DNA from: Celeribacter ethanolicus
GTDB taxonomy: Bacteria > Pseudomonadota > Alphaproteobacteria > Rhodobacterales > Rhodobacteraceae
Length of the DNA stretch: 64,000 nucleotides
NCBI RefSeq assembly: GCF_001550095.1
Contig: NZ_LRUC01000033.1
Span: 1 to 64,000 of the forward strand
Direction of reading: 5' to 3'
Shown: piece by piece, positions 49,175-57,239 of the stretch
How the letters are laid out: the number at the start of each line of letters is the position of its first letter
Numbering within the stretch: the first letter of the stretch is position 1
Notes under the pieces: model-generated
Databases searched by the model: none
What the model was told of the DNA's origin: nothing
What the model saw: the letters and a program-made list of their open reading frames with translations, nothing else
Program-made: the position numbers and the translations under genes

Positions 49175-50334
49175 CGCAAATCCTCCTGACTGAAATCCAT
49201 GTATTGCCGTTCGGCAGCTTGCGCTGCCGCCAAGGCGATCTGCTCGGCGCTGAGTGGCTCGGTTCGGGCGGCCTTGATCCGGGTCCGGATTGCGACCAGC
49301 CGGGCCAGTTCGGCCCGGGCATAGGTGTTGAGCGCGATGGCCTCGTGGAGATCCTCGGTCTCACCAATGCGGGTGATGATGTCCTGAACCCGCAGGGCGG
49401 CGGCACGGACCGAGACCAGCGAATAGTCGCCATAGACCCCTGCGCCGTGGGCCGAGAGGCTGAAACTCGCGTTGGCGAGGAGCACAGGGTCGATGGTGCC
49501 GAGCGCATCGATGCCGCCTACGGCCGCGAGGTAGCTGTTGTACTGCTGCGGGATCACCACGACATAATGCTGGGTTTCCGTGAAGGGTGGCACACCGCCA
49601 TAATCCTGCACATTGCCCGGCCCGGCGTTATAGGCGGCGAGCGCATGGATAATGTTGCCATCGAACATGTTCAGCATTTGTGCGAGGTATCGCGCACCGC
49701 CGGTGACCTGCAGATAGGGATCGTCGTAATAGGCCGGGTAGATCCCGAGATCGCCCGCGGTGCCGGGCATGATCTGGGTAAGTCCGAAGGCCCCCACGGG
49801 TGAGCGTGCCCCGATCTGGAAACGGCTTTCCTGCCAGATCAGCGCCTGCAAGAGACAGCGCCATTGCACGAGCGAAAGGCCCGCACGGGCGACCCCGGAC
49901 AGACTATGGGTGTCGCGTGCTGCGCGGATGATCAGCTCCTCGATCCCCTCCCTGGCATCGCCGAACATCCGCGCTGCCGCTGGATTGGTGTCCTCGGGCG
50001 CATAAAGACTGGCGGCCGCGCTTTCGACGTCTACCGCCCCCTGCCCCGCCTCGAGCCCCGCCACGGTTCCGGCCACGTCTCCAGCGCCAAGCGACATCGC
50101 ATCCATCAGCGACTCAAAGGAGGCGAGTTGCTGGCGCTCGATTTCGGCCAGTTCCTCCTCGCGGCTTAGCCGGTCCTGCTGCAATGCCAGGTCCCGATCG
50201 GTCTGCTCAAGGATGGCCTGCCGCTCTGCGAAGAGGCGCAGGTCGAAGGTCGGCACGCCCTGGGCGACCGCTGGCCCCGCCGTGGGACCTGCCAGCGCAA
50301 AGCCGATCATCGAGAGAGGAAGCCAGGTCCGCAT
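49171..50334 (-). CDS. Lytic transglycosylase embedded in a VirB5-like frame
   Basis: A 387-residue exported protein. Residues 25-90 (QGVPTFDLRLFAERQAILEQ and a coiled coil) resemble the VirB5 N-terminus. Residues 150-270 are an SLT/VirB1 domain with catalytic Glu169 in IWQESRFQIG, VGAFGLTQIMPGTAGDLGI and AAYNAGPGNVQDYGG. Residues 305-387 match the VirB5 C-terminus (TEDLHEAIALNTYARAELAR and the tail ERQYMDFSQEDLR). It would cut peptidoglycan to let the channel through while docking at the VirB5 site. Start 50334 begins the signal peptide; the longer frame to 50493 lies in the lipoprotein gene. Confidence 0.85.
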   Translation of the reverse strand: MRTWLPLSMIGFALAGPTAGPAVAQGVPTFDLRLFAERQAILEQTDRDLALQQDRLSREEELAEIERQQLASFESLMDAMSLGAGDVAGTVAGLEAGQGAVDVESAAASLYAPEDTNPAAARMFGDAREGIEELIIRAARDTHSLSGVARAGLSLVQWRCLLQALIWQESRFQIGARSPVGAFGLTQIMPGTAGDLGIYPAYYDDPYLQVTGGARYLAQMLNMFDGNIIHALAAYNAGPGNVQDYGGVPPFTETQHYVVVIPQQYNSYLAAVGGIDALGTIDPVLLANASFSLSAHGAGVYGDYSLVSVRAAALRVQDIITRIGETEDLHEAIALNTYARAELARLVAIRTRIKAARTEPLSAEQIALAAAQAAERQYMDFSQEDLR

Positions 50335-50338
50335 TGGT

Positions 50339-50554
50339 TCAGCCACCCGCCCCCAAGAGGACGAAATCGCAGGCCGTTTCGCGGCGCGTGACCTCCGCCC
50401 CCATGGTCGAGATCGTGGCGGTGGCGGTTCCTGCCTGCGCAGGAGCCCCGCGAAAACTGAAGCAGTTGGCTTGCGGGGCGTTATGCTGCGCACAGGCTGT
50501 CAGCGTCAGGCCGAGCCCGAGCAGCACGACGCTGCGAATGATGGTACGGGTCAT
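50339..50554 (-). CDS. Small lipoprotein of the virB operon (VirB7-like position)
   Basis: A 71-residue lipoprotein: MTRTIIRSVVLLGLGLTLTAC carries a good lipobox (LTAC). The mature part has two more cysteines (QANCFSFRG, ETACDFVLLG). VirB7 proteins are similarly small outer-membrane lipoproteins that bind VirB9, often by a disulfide. Here the gene lies after virB4 rather than after virB6, so VirB7 is a functional guess; an entry-exclusion lipoprotein is the alternative. It overlaps the virB4 stop by 4 nt. Confidence 0.7.
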   Translation of the reverse strand: MTRTIIRSVVLLGLGLTLTACAQHNAPQANCFSFRGAPAQAGTATATISTMGAEVTRRETACDFVLLGAGG

Positions 50555-52935
50555 GTCACTCTCCAGAAATCAGGACGTTCGCGATAATCGGCGCCGACAA
50601 GCGCTTCGCCCTTCTCCATTCCGCCAAGGATGGTCACGAGCGAGCCGAGCGCGCTGAGATCGGCATCGATCACGACGGAACCACGGTCGTCGCGTACAAG
50701 CGCGAGCCGCGAGGCCGAGCCGACGCCCAGAAGCACGTCGAGCTCTTTCTCGGTCAGGCCGAGCATCGCGTAGTCAGCGGCGGAAGCACGAATGTTGGGC
50801 AAGAGCACCTGAGTCGGCACCGCTTCCACGATGGTCTTGCCGGTGCGCGTGCGCTCGAGCTGGCTGGCATATTGGGTCATCATCACGACGACGGCGTTCT
50901 GCTTGCGGGCGGTCACCAGCCAGTTTGAGAGCCGCTCTGCGAAGTAGGCGTTGTCGAGGGCTTTCCATGCCTCGTCGATGACGATGATGGTGGGCTTGCG
51001 GTCCTCGATCACCCGTTCGACCCGACGGAAGAGGTAGGACAGGACTGCCATGCGTTCCCGCTCGCTCTCGGAATCGAGGATGCCGGTGAGGTCAAAGCCC
51101 GCGACGTCACCGTCGATGCTGAAACTGTCCTCGGCATTGGCCCCGAAGATCCAGCCGTAGCGACCCTCGGCCGTCCATTCCTGCATACGCTCGAAGAGAT
51201 CGCCTTCGTCATCGGTCGAGACCAGCAGCGAGGCGAAATCCGACCAGTTCCGCAGCCCCGCATGTCCTGCGCTCGCGTTCTGGCGCACGACTTCCTGCAG
51301 TCGGTTGGTCTGAACCGGGGTCAGCGGTCGATCGCGGCGCTCGAGGACGCTTGCAAGCCAGTCGGCAAGCCAGGCCTGCCCGCGGGCGTCGATCTCGGTC
51401 TGGAGCGGATTGAGGCCCGTGGGGCGCCCCGCCCGCACGGTCGAATAGCTGCCGCCGAGCGCGCGGACGGCCATCTCCATGCCCGCGCGATAGTCGAAAA
51501 CGAAGACCCGCGCACCTGCCCGCCGTGCCATGGTCATCAGGAAAGCCGCCAGGACGGATTTGCCGGAGCCGGGACGGCCGAGGATCAGCGTGTGCCCACC
51601 TGTGGGCTCGCGATCTGGCGCGCCCTGTTCGTGGAAGTTGAAGCGAAAACCACTGCGCTCGGGTGTCGGAAAGAGCGTGATCGGCACGCCCCAGGGGACT
51701 TCCCGCCCTGTCTTTCCGAGCGGGGTGCGGTGGAAGGTAGCGAGATCGGCGAAGTTGTGGTTCGTGATTGCGGCCTTGCGGCTGCGCGCCCCTGTGTTCC
51801 CGGGATGCTGCGCCATGAAATGCGCCCGCGCCCCGAAGGCTTCCGAGATCAGGTTGATCCCGGAAGTGGCGGAGATGTTGCGGATTTCGGCCGCGATGTC
51901 GTCAAGCGCCGTCTGGGTGCGGGCATAGACGGCCACGGTCATGTGGTGCTCGCCGAAGATCAGGCGTTTGGATTCCAGATCGTCCTGCGCGAGTTCCAGT
52001 TCCTGGGCGAGACTGACGGCTCCGTCATTGGCGGCCTGCATTAGCCGCAGCTGCCGCTTGATCCGGCCCGCCATGATGTTGGCGTTGATCGGCACAAAAG
52101 AGTGCGTGACCACCATGTCGACGGGCAGATTCAACTCGTCGAGCATCAGGCTATCGGTCTTGGCGGGGTAGTTCTTCACCGCAAAGATCGCCCCGTGCTT
52201 GTCGCCGACGGCACCGTCCGAGAGTGCGATGGTCGTGCCGCGGAAGGTGACGCGGGTATTGGCTACGTCCTCGGCGATCACACCGAGGCGCGACCGGGGG
52301 AAGAGCGGGTGCTCCTCGCCCGTGTTGAGTGAACCGAGGAAGCCCAGAAGCTCGCCGGTGCTTGCGGCCAGCAGGCGGGGCTTCAGCTCATCGAAGGAGG
52401 ACAGCAGAAACCCCACAACCTCGTCGAGCTTGCGCAAGCGGCGGGTGGTGTCGGCCGCATGTCGCGAGCGAGACGCCCCAAGTCCGAATGGCAAGCGGCT
52501 GCCGGTCTCAGGTCGCTTCAGCACCGTCAGGGTCAGCGTCTTGTCGCGCAAACCCGCGCGGCCGAGATGCGCGTGCCATCGTTTGTCGACGGCGGCCGCA
52601 AACCCTTCGCCCGGAACGGGCGGCAGGGTCACGTCGACCGCTTTCGAGACCTTGTGCAAGTAGAATGAGAACTCGGTCCCGACCTGCGCCACGATGCCAG
52701 CCAGCAACCCTCCGATCCGGTCGAGATGCCCGTCCTCGCTCGTGGTGCTGTTCACCCCCTCGAGCCGGATGCATTGCATCAGCTCGTTGCCGCGTGTCCG
52801 GATCGTTCGGTCGTTCACGAGGCTCACATAAGGCAGCATCATTGAGAGCCGCTTCTCGCCCTTGACCCATGAGGGTAGCGCAGTCAGCGGATCGATGGCG
52901 TTCTCAACCTCATCGGCAAGTCCATCACGGGGCAT
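50551..52935 (-). CDS. virB4: VirB4 ATPase
   Basis: A 794-residue protein, the largest type IV secretion ATPase. The N-terminal half (DRTIRTRGNELMQCIRLEGV) matches the CagE/TrbE/VirB region. Walker A GRPGSGKS is at 453-460, with ARVFVFDYRAGMEMAVRALG next. Walker B is in TIIVIDEAWKALDNAYFAER and a late arginine-rich helix follows. It powers pilus assembly and substrate transfer at the inner membrane. Its start overlaps virB3 by 11 nt and its stop overlaps the lipoprotein gene by 4 nt. Confidence 0.96.
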   Translation of the reverse strand: MPRDGLADEVENAIDPLTALPSWVKGEKRLSMMLPYVSLVNDRTIRTRGNELMQCIRLEGVNSTTSEDGHLDRIGGLLAGIVAQVGTEFSFYLHKVSKAVDVTLPPVPGEGFAAAVDKRWHAHLGRAGLRDKTLTLTVLKRPETGSRLPFGLGASRSRHAADTTRRLRKLDEVVGFLLSSFDELKPRLLAASTGELLGFLGSLNTGEEHPLFPRSRLGVIAEDVANTRVTFRGTTIALSDGAVGDKHGAIFAVKNYPAKTDSLMLDELNLPVDMVVTHSFVPINANIMAGRIKRQLRLMQAANDGAVSLAQELELAQDDLESKRLIFGEHHMTVAVYARTQTALDDIAAEIRNISATSGINLISEAFGARAHFMAQHPGNTGARSRKAAITNHNFADLATFHRTPLGKTGREVPWGVPITLFPTPERSGFRFNFHEQGAPDREPTGGHTLILGRPGSGKSVLAAFLMTMARRAGARVFVFDYRAGMEMAVRALGGSYSTVRAGRPTGLNPLQTEIDARGQAWLADWLASVLERRDRPLTPVQTNRLQEVVRQNASAGHAGLRNWSDFASLLVSTDDEGDLFERMQEWTAEGRYGWIFGANAEDSFSIDGDVAGFDLTGILDSESERERMAVLSYLFRRVERVIEDRKPTIIVIDEAWKALDNAYFAERLSNWLVTARKQNAVVVMMTQYASQLERTRTGKTIVEAVPTQVLLPNIRASAADYAMLGLTEKELDVLLGVGSASRLALVRDDRGSVVIDADLSALGSLVTILGGMEKGEALVGADYRERPDFWRVT

Positions 52936-53203
52936 AGCTGTCGCCTCCGTGCAGCTTGCGGTTCGTCGTGGGCGGGGTTTCCTGCAGGGTGATCACAAGG
53001 ACATCGAGGAAGTTCGGATCCCAGTCTGCGGCCTTCCAGAGCGCCGGCCAGGCCAGCCCCGCGAACACAGCCACCACCCAGCTCTGCACCCAGAGGAACA
53101 GAAGCGTCGAGCCGAAGAGCCAGACCATGGCGTACATGATCGGCAAGCCCATCAGCTTGGGTGGCCTGAGAAGGCCGATGAACACGCGGGACTGGTCAGC
53201 CAT
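52925..53203 (-). CDS. virB3: VirB3 inner-membrane protein
   Basis: A 92-residue protein with two close hydrophobic segments (GLPIMYAMVWLFGSTLLFLW, WVVAVFAGLAWPALW) after the conserved opening SRVFIGLLRPPKLMG. This is the VirB3/TrbD family, which associates with VirB4. ATG 53203 has GGAG 9 nt upstream; the TTG at 53209 is less likely. The C-terminus (PTTNRKLHGGDSYAP) runs into the virB4 start. Confidence 0.93.
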   Translation of the reverse strand: MADQSRVFIGLLRPPKLMGLPIMYAMVWLFGSTLLFLWVQSWVVAVFAGLAWPALWKAADWDPNFLDVLVITLQETPPTTNRKLHGGDSYAP

Positions 53204-53224
53204 GGCCAAGAACTCCGGGATTGC

Positions 53225-53539
53225 TCAGGTGGTCCAGATGGCGGCGACGATGGTGGGTGCTGCGGCGATGCCCGCGATTGCAACCACGACCCAAAGCGCC
53301 TGACGAAAGTCGAGGATGCCAAAGAGCCAGGAAAGAAACACACCGATCAGTGCGAGCGTGCCAATCACGATGCCCAAGGGACCGGTGATCGCATCGACAA
53401 TGCCTTGAAGCAGGGTCTGTACCGGCGAGAGGTCGATGCTTTGCGCAAGCGCTGGACCCGCCAGCACGATAAGGGCCATCGCGCCGAACGCGGTGATCGC
53501 CCGCGTGCGGAGCACGCTTTGACGTTTTCTCGATGTCAT
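53225..53539 (-). CDS. virB2: VirB2 major pilin
   Basis: A 104-residue pilin precursor. The long signal region (TRAITAFGAMALIVLAGPALAQ) is cut to leave a mature pilin with two hydrophobic helices (ITGPLGIVIGTLALIGVFLS and LWVVVAIAGIAAAPTIVAAI) separated by a short basic loop (GILDFRQ). This is the TrbC/VirB2 pattern. It is encoded second in the operon, as in Agrobacterium, and overlaps the upstream transglycosylase gene by 4 nt. Confidence 0.94.
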   Translation of the reverse strand: MTSRKRQSVLRTRAITAFGAMALIVLAGPALAQSIDLSPVQTLLQGIVDAITGPLGIVIGTLALIGVFLSWLFGILDFRQALWVVVAIAGIAAAPTIVAAIWTT

Positions 53540-54228
53540 GAAAGATCTCCTCTGAGCCGCTCAAACACGGCGGTCACACGGGCCACATGCCCTTGGGTTT
53601 CTCGAAAAGGGGGGATGCCGCCGTGGCGTGTGACCGCCTCAGGGCCAGCGTTGTACGCGGCAAGGGCCAGAGAACCCTCACCGAACTGGTCGAGCATCAT
53701 CAGCAAGTAGCGGGCTGATCCGTCGAGGTTCTGCGCAATGTCATGTGGGTCCACGCCGAGGTCGCGGGCGGTATCCGGCATAAGCTGGCCAAGGCCTATG
53801 GCACCGACAGGGCTACGTGCAGCCGGATTGTATGCGCTCTCGACTTCGATATTGGCCCGGTAAAGGAGCGCCCAATCAGTGACTGAAAGCCCTGCGCGAC
53901 GCAGCGCACCATGCCCGGCATACCGCAGAGCCGTGGTCTCGATCGCATGGAGGATTTCTGGGGTGGCGCGGGCGGCGGATCGAGCCGGGATCGCTGTCTC
54001 GCTCGTTGCGTCAGGAACGCGAGGTTCTGCGAAGAGAAAAAGGCGCCCGTTTGCCTCTTGAGAAGAGGAAATCAATTGGCCGTCTGGGCCAACCGAAAAG
54101 ATGAAACCGTCGGCCAGGGCCGGGGGCGCGGAACAAACGCCTGTACCCAAAGCAACGACGAGCGCAGTCGCGCGGTCAGCTGCCTTTGACCGGAGGCGCG
54201 GCGTGGCGCTCGCGGCCACCTTCTTCAA
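53536..54228 (-). CDS. virB1: Lytic transglycosylase (VirB1-like)
   Basis: About 230 residues. A signal peptide (ADRATALVVALGTGVCSAPP followed by ALA) precedes a linker and an SLT domain with catalytic Glu in ANIEVESAYNPAARSPVGA, then IGLGQLMPDTARDLGV and LALAAYNAGPEAVTRHGGIP. It locally opens peptidoglycan for the channel. No ATG is available; TTG 54228 (MKKVAASATPRLRSK) or GTG 54219 gives a sensible signal peptide. The start therefore lies inside the upstream gene, a 53 nt overlap. It is the first structural gene of the virB operon and the second transglycosylase in it. Confidence 0.85.
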   Translation of the reverse strand: MKKVAASATPRLRSKAADRATALVVALGTGVCSAPPALADGFIFSVGPDGQLISSSQEANGRLFLFAEPRVPDATSETAIPARSAARATPEILHAIETTALRYAGHGALRRAGLSVTDWALLYRANIEVESAYNPAARSPVGAIGLGQLMPDTARDLGVDPHDIAQNLDGSARYLLMMLDQFGEGSLALAAYNAGPEAVTRHGGIPPFRETQGHVARVTAVFERLRGDLS

Positions 54229-54502
54229 GTGGGATGCTAGCGGTCGTACAGCCCATGTCGGCCAGGAAACTGACAAGGCCAACGATGGTTTTGAAGTCGC
54301 GGAGCTTGAGGACGCTTCGGCTGGTGACGAGCATCTTATCGTCACGCTCATCAGTGGCGACGGCGCGGATGACCCACGAGCCGTACCAGCTGTTATGGCG
54401 CTTCTCTGCTCTCTCCTTGCAGACCACCTCAATGAGGTAGCCCTCGGCGAGCAAGCCGCGCAGTCCGTCTTCTGTAACCACATTCGGGGCTTCTTCAATC
54501 AT
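54176..54502 (-). CDS. Hypothetical protein heading the virB operon
   Basis: A 108-residue soluble protein, MIEEAPNVVTEDGLRGLLAE then GYLIEVVCKERAEKRHNSWY and TSRSVLKLRDFKTIVGLVSF. It has no signal peptide or membrane helix. I do not know the family. As first gene of the transfer operon and overlapping the next, it could be a regulator of transfer expression, but no DNA-binding motif is clear. Start 54502 is preferred because GGGAAGG lies just upstream; the longer frame to 54577 has no such site. Confidence 0.6.
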   Translation of the reverse strand: MIEEAPNVVTEDGLRGLLAEGYLIEVVCKERAEKRHNSWYGSWVIRAVATDERDDKMLVTSRSVLKLRDFKTIVGLVSFLADMGCTTASIPLEEGGRERHAAPPVKGS

Positions 54503-54690
54503 GGCCTTCCCTTGGGTCCTTGTTCTGCCTGGGTGCAGTATCAGGCCCACGGGGTCGCAACACCGTGAGCGATACAAAACAACATTAATGATAGCAAGAC
54601 AATAATAACGTGTTGACGAAGTTCGCCTTGCTCCGATAACGGTGATAGCCGACAGAATGATAATCTTAAAGGCGGCAAAGGAGTTTTGCC

Positions 54691-54975
54691 CTGCGGCTGT
54701 TTATTGCGCGCAACGCACCGTTGCTGTTCGCGTTCCTGCTTGGAAGCATGCCGATAGCCGCGGCAGCAGATTGCGTACCTCCCGAACGACCGTTCTTGCC
54801 TCAGTCGCAAGACGACATGCGTGCCTACGCCGATCTGATCAGAAGCGATTTCGAGACCTACATTGCCGATGTGCAGGACTACTTTCGTTGTCTCGACGCC
54901 GAGCGCGCTCGCGCCTTTGTTGAGGCGAGGGAGGTCAGTGATGACTACGCCAGGTTCCTGAATGCTCTCGAGTAA
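54691..54975 (+). CDS. Small secreted protein, probable CTG start
   Basis: About 94 residues. Starting from CTG 54691 gives MRLFIARNAPLLFAFLLGSM then PIAAAADC, a good signal peptide with a basic head, and AGGAG (54679-54683) is 7 nt upstream. The next possible start, TTG 54721, has no ribosome binding site and gives a signal without positive charge. The mature part is acidic and helical (DDMRAYADLIRSDFETYIAD) with two cysteines. It is divergent from the virB operon. Related small exported proteins occur beside virB genes in roseobacters; function unknown. Confidence 0.6.
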   Translation: MRLFIARNAPLLFAFLLGSMPIAAAADCVPPERPFLPQSQDDMRAYADLIRSDFETYIADVQDYFRCLDAERARAFVEAREVSDDYARFLNALE

Positions 54976-55221
54976 GCGACTACGGGTTTGTGCCGCCAGT
55001 AGAAATCAACCGTTAGACCAACGCTCCGTCAGTCTCTAACGCAATGATGTTTTTCAAGCGGGCGATCATGTCGTCACCGCTTGCGACATCCGCGCTCGCA
55101 CATTCATTGATCGATTAGGATTTCAGCAGTTTGTTCAGACTTCTACGAAGAATGTATGAAAAATTGGCCCACACGTTTTGGTGACTTGCCGACATTTTGT
55201 TTCAGCAATACAGCTTCAAAA

Positions 55222-55566
55222 ATGATGTACAGGATTCGGGCCTTTTTTGGGATACTCCAGATTGCCTCCATATTGGTGGCAGTGACCCTGATGCCGTCCA
55301 ATGCATCAGCCATGGTTTCGTGCTCTGTTGAACAACTCGCCCAGGAGTCTTCAAACGAGCGCCACCATCATGAAACGGACATTCCGGCTGCAGATATCGA
55401 CCATGGAGCAGACCACTGTGCGTCACATATCTGCGTGGTCGGAGACTTCGTAGGTGCCGAAAGTTGCACAAAGCAGTCCGCTAATGTTTCCCTCCGGTCC
55501 TGGGATATTGCGTCCCTAGTCCGTTCGGCCACACCCGAAGGTTTGCGGCGCCCTCCTCGCGCCTGA
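55222..55566 (+). CDS. Secreted His/Cys-rich small protein of copper cluster 2
   Basis: A 114-residue protein with a signal peptide (FFGILQIASILVAVTLMPSN, cut near ASA) and a mature region with SNERHHHETDIPAADIDHGA and DHCASHICVVGDFVGAESC. It ends LRRPPRA. It resembles the protein at 35604 in size, signal, His/Cys content and RPP ending, and both stand first in a copper cluster. Copper binding in the periplasm is inference. Start 55222 is uncertain because no clear ribosome binding site is seen. The 245 bp upstream hold nothing I can name. Confidence 0.55.
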   Translation: MMYRIRAFFGILQIASILVAVTLMPSNASAMVSCSVEQLAQESSNERHHHETDIPAADIDHGADHCASHICVVGDFVGAESCTKQSANVSLRSWDIASLVRSATPEGLRRPPRA

Positions 55567-55626
55567 TGCACCTGTAGCCGCAGTTTGACTGCGACCATCT
55601 GCATCTGACATTTCGAGGAAATCTAA

Positions 55627-55842
55627 GTGAAAATTCTGCTTGCGGCATCCTTGCCGCTGTTCGGGGCCGCCTGCTCGGCGCTTCCTGAACTTGAAACCGT
55701 GCCAGCGCTTACGGCGGCGGTTACATCGCCTGTGGTCGCGTCTGCGCAACCCGGGCCTGTTGTTGCTTACGCGGGCTACTCGGTCGGAGAACCGGCCGAA
55801 TGGCGGACGCTGAATGATGAACAACGGGAGGGTGGCGAATGA
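55627..55842 (+). CDS. Small lipoprotein-like protein before the TolC gene
   Basis: A 71-residue protein starting from GTG (MKILLAASLPLFGAACSALP) with a weak lipobox (GAAC), then an Ala/Pro/Val-rich linker and a C-terminal WRTLNDEQREGGE. GAGGAAATC provides the ribosome binding site. It overlaps the TolC-family start by 4 nt, so it is coupled to it. Similar tiny lipoproteins precede outer-membrane efflux genes in roseobacter copper loci in my recollection. Function unknown. Confidence 0.65.
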   Translation: MKILLAASLPLFGAACSALPELETVPALTAAVTSPVVASAQPGPVVAYAGYSVGEPAEWRTLNDEQREGGE

Positions 55843-57239
55843 AACTGCCTCTTCTCATGGGGTCCATGTTGCTGGTGTCCGCCTGCGCCAGTCCTGCCGT
55901 TCTTGAGCGCGCAAAACCAGATCGCGCGGGCTTTGGCAGTGTCGAGACGGGTGCACGCCAGGCTCTAGGGGCCACACCGATCTGGAACCTGTCTGCCGCG
56001 GACCTTGAGGAAACGCGCAAGAGGGTTCACGCCATGGTGCATGGTAAGACCGTCAGCGCCGACACCGCAGTGCAGGTTGCCCTGATAAACAGTCCCGCAC
56101 TTCAAGCCAGCTTCGCTGAGCTAGGTCTGTCCTCAACTGACTTATGGGAAGTGGCTATGGGGCCGGTGCCCTCGATCGGTGTGTCAATCTCCGGGTTGGC
56201 TGGCGATGTCACTCGCACACTTGAGGCAACATTAATCAACTCCCTGCTCGACGTGGCAACATCCGCACCGCGGACCCAACTTGCGGAGATTCGCTTCAGA
56301 CAATCCGAACTTGCTGCGCTCGCCGACACGATAGACTTGGCCGTTGAAACCCGCCGGGCCTGGATTGAGGCGGTTGGCGCTTTCGAAGCCGCTGCACTGA
56401 TCGCTCAAACTCAGGGCACTGCCGAGGCAGCGTCCGAACTTGCTGTGCAACTGGGCCGTACCGGCGCGATGAGCAAGGCCGATCAAGCAAGAGAGCATGC
56501 CTTTACTGCTGAGCTTGCCGCCGAACGTGCAGCCGCCCAATTGGAGGCGCAATTGGCCAAAGAAAAACTGCTTCGGCTGATGGGGCTTTGGGGTAGCGAC
56601 ACCACTGTATTCGTGCCGGACTCGCTGCCCGCCTTGCCTGGTGGCCCGCGCGTTGCAGGAAATATCGAACAGCTGGCACTGGCAAACCGCGTAGACCTGG
56701 CATCTGGAAAGCTGGAACTCGAGGCGCTCGCGCTGGACTACCGTCTGACCGGGCAAACCCGTATGGTCTCGGACGTCCAGTTGGTGGCTGGTTTCGACCT
56801 GGAACGTGCAGCCGGAGAAACCGAGGCCAATCCAGCGCTTGCTCTAGATTTCGAGATCCCGCTCTACGACACCGGTCCGCTGGTGTCGAAGCGTGGCCGC
56901 ATGGCCTATCTGCAGGCAGCGAACAGGCTGGCCCAGCAGGCCGTCGATGCGCGTTCGGACGCACGCATGGCCTATAGGGCCATCACCGGTCGCCATAGCA
57001 TCGCGCGGCATTGGCGCGACTCTGTTTTGCCTCTGCGACGCCAGATCGATGACGAAGCGCTGCTGTCCTACAACGGCATGCTGACCTCGACCTTTGAATT
57101 GATCGCTGATGCCCAGGAGGGGCTCGCTTCGCGCCTCTCTGCCGCAGAAGCGAAACGTGACTACTGGCTTGCCGAAACAGACGCGACCGCGGCGATTTGG
57201 GGCGGGGCAATTACTCTGACCGGAGGTAGCGAAGAATGA
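55839..57239 (+). CDS. TolC-family outer-membrane protein
   Basis: A 466-residue lipoprotein (MKLPLLMGSMLLVSAC lipobox) with long helical repeats typical of TolC/CusC: ADTAVQVALINSPALQASFA, RRAWIEAVGAFEAAALIAQT and the second-half counterpart DARMAYRAITGRHSIARHWR. It would form a trimeric outer-membrane duct, but no periplasmic adaptor or RND pump is encoded nearby, so it may act with a chromosomal pump or with the multicopper oxidase. It is coupled to both neighbours by 4 nt overlaps. Length and lipidation fit the CusC-like branch. Confidence 0.85.
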   Translation: MKLPLLMGSMLLVSACASPAVLERAKPDRAGFGSVETGARQALGATPIWNLSAADLEETRKRVHAMVHGKTVSADTAVQVALINSPALQASFAELGLSSTDLWEVAMGPVPSIGVSISGLAGDVTRTLEATLINSLLDVATSAPRTQLAEIRFRQSELAALADTIDLAVETRRAWIEAVGAFEAAALIAQTQGTAEAASELAVQLGRTGAMSKADQAREHAFTAELAAERAAAQLEAQLAKEKLLRLMGLWGSDTTVFVPDSLPALPGGPRVAGNIEQLALANRVDLASGKLELEALALDYRLTGQTRMVSDVQLVAGFDLERAAGETEANPALALDFEIPLYDTGPLVSKRGRMAYLQAANRLAQQAVDARSDARMAYRAITGRHSIARHWRDSVLPLRRQIDDEALLSYNGMLTSTFELIADAQEGLASRLSAAEAKRDYWLAETDATAAIWGGAITLTGGSEE

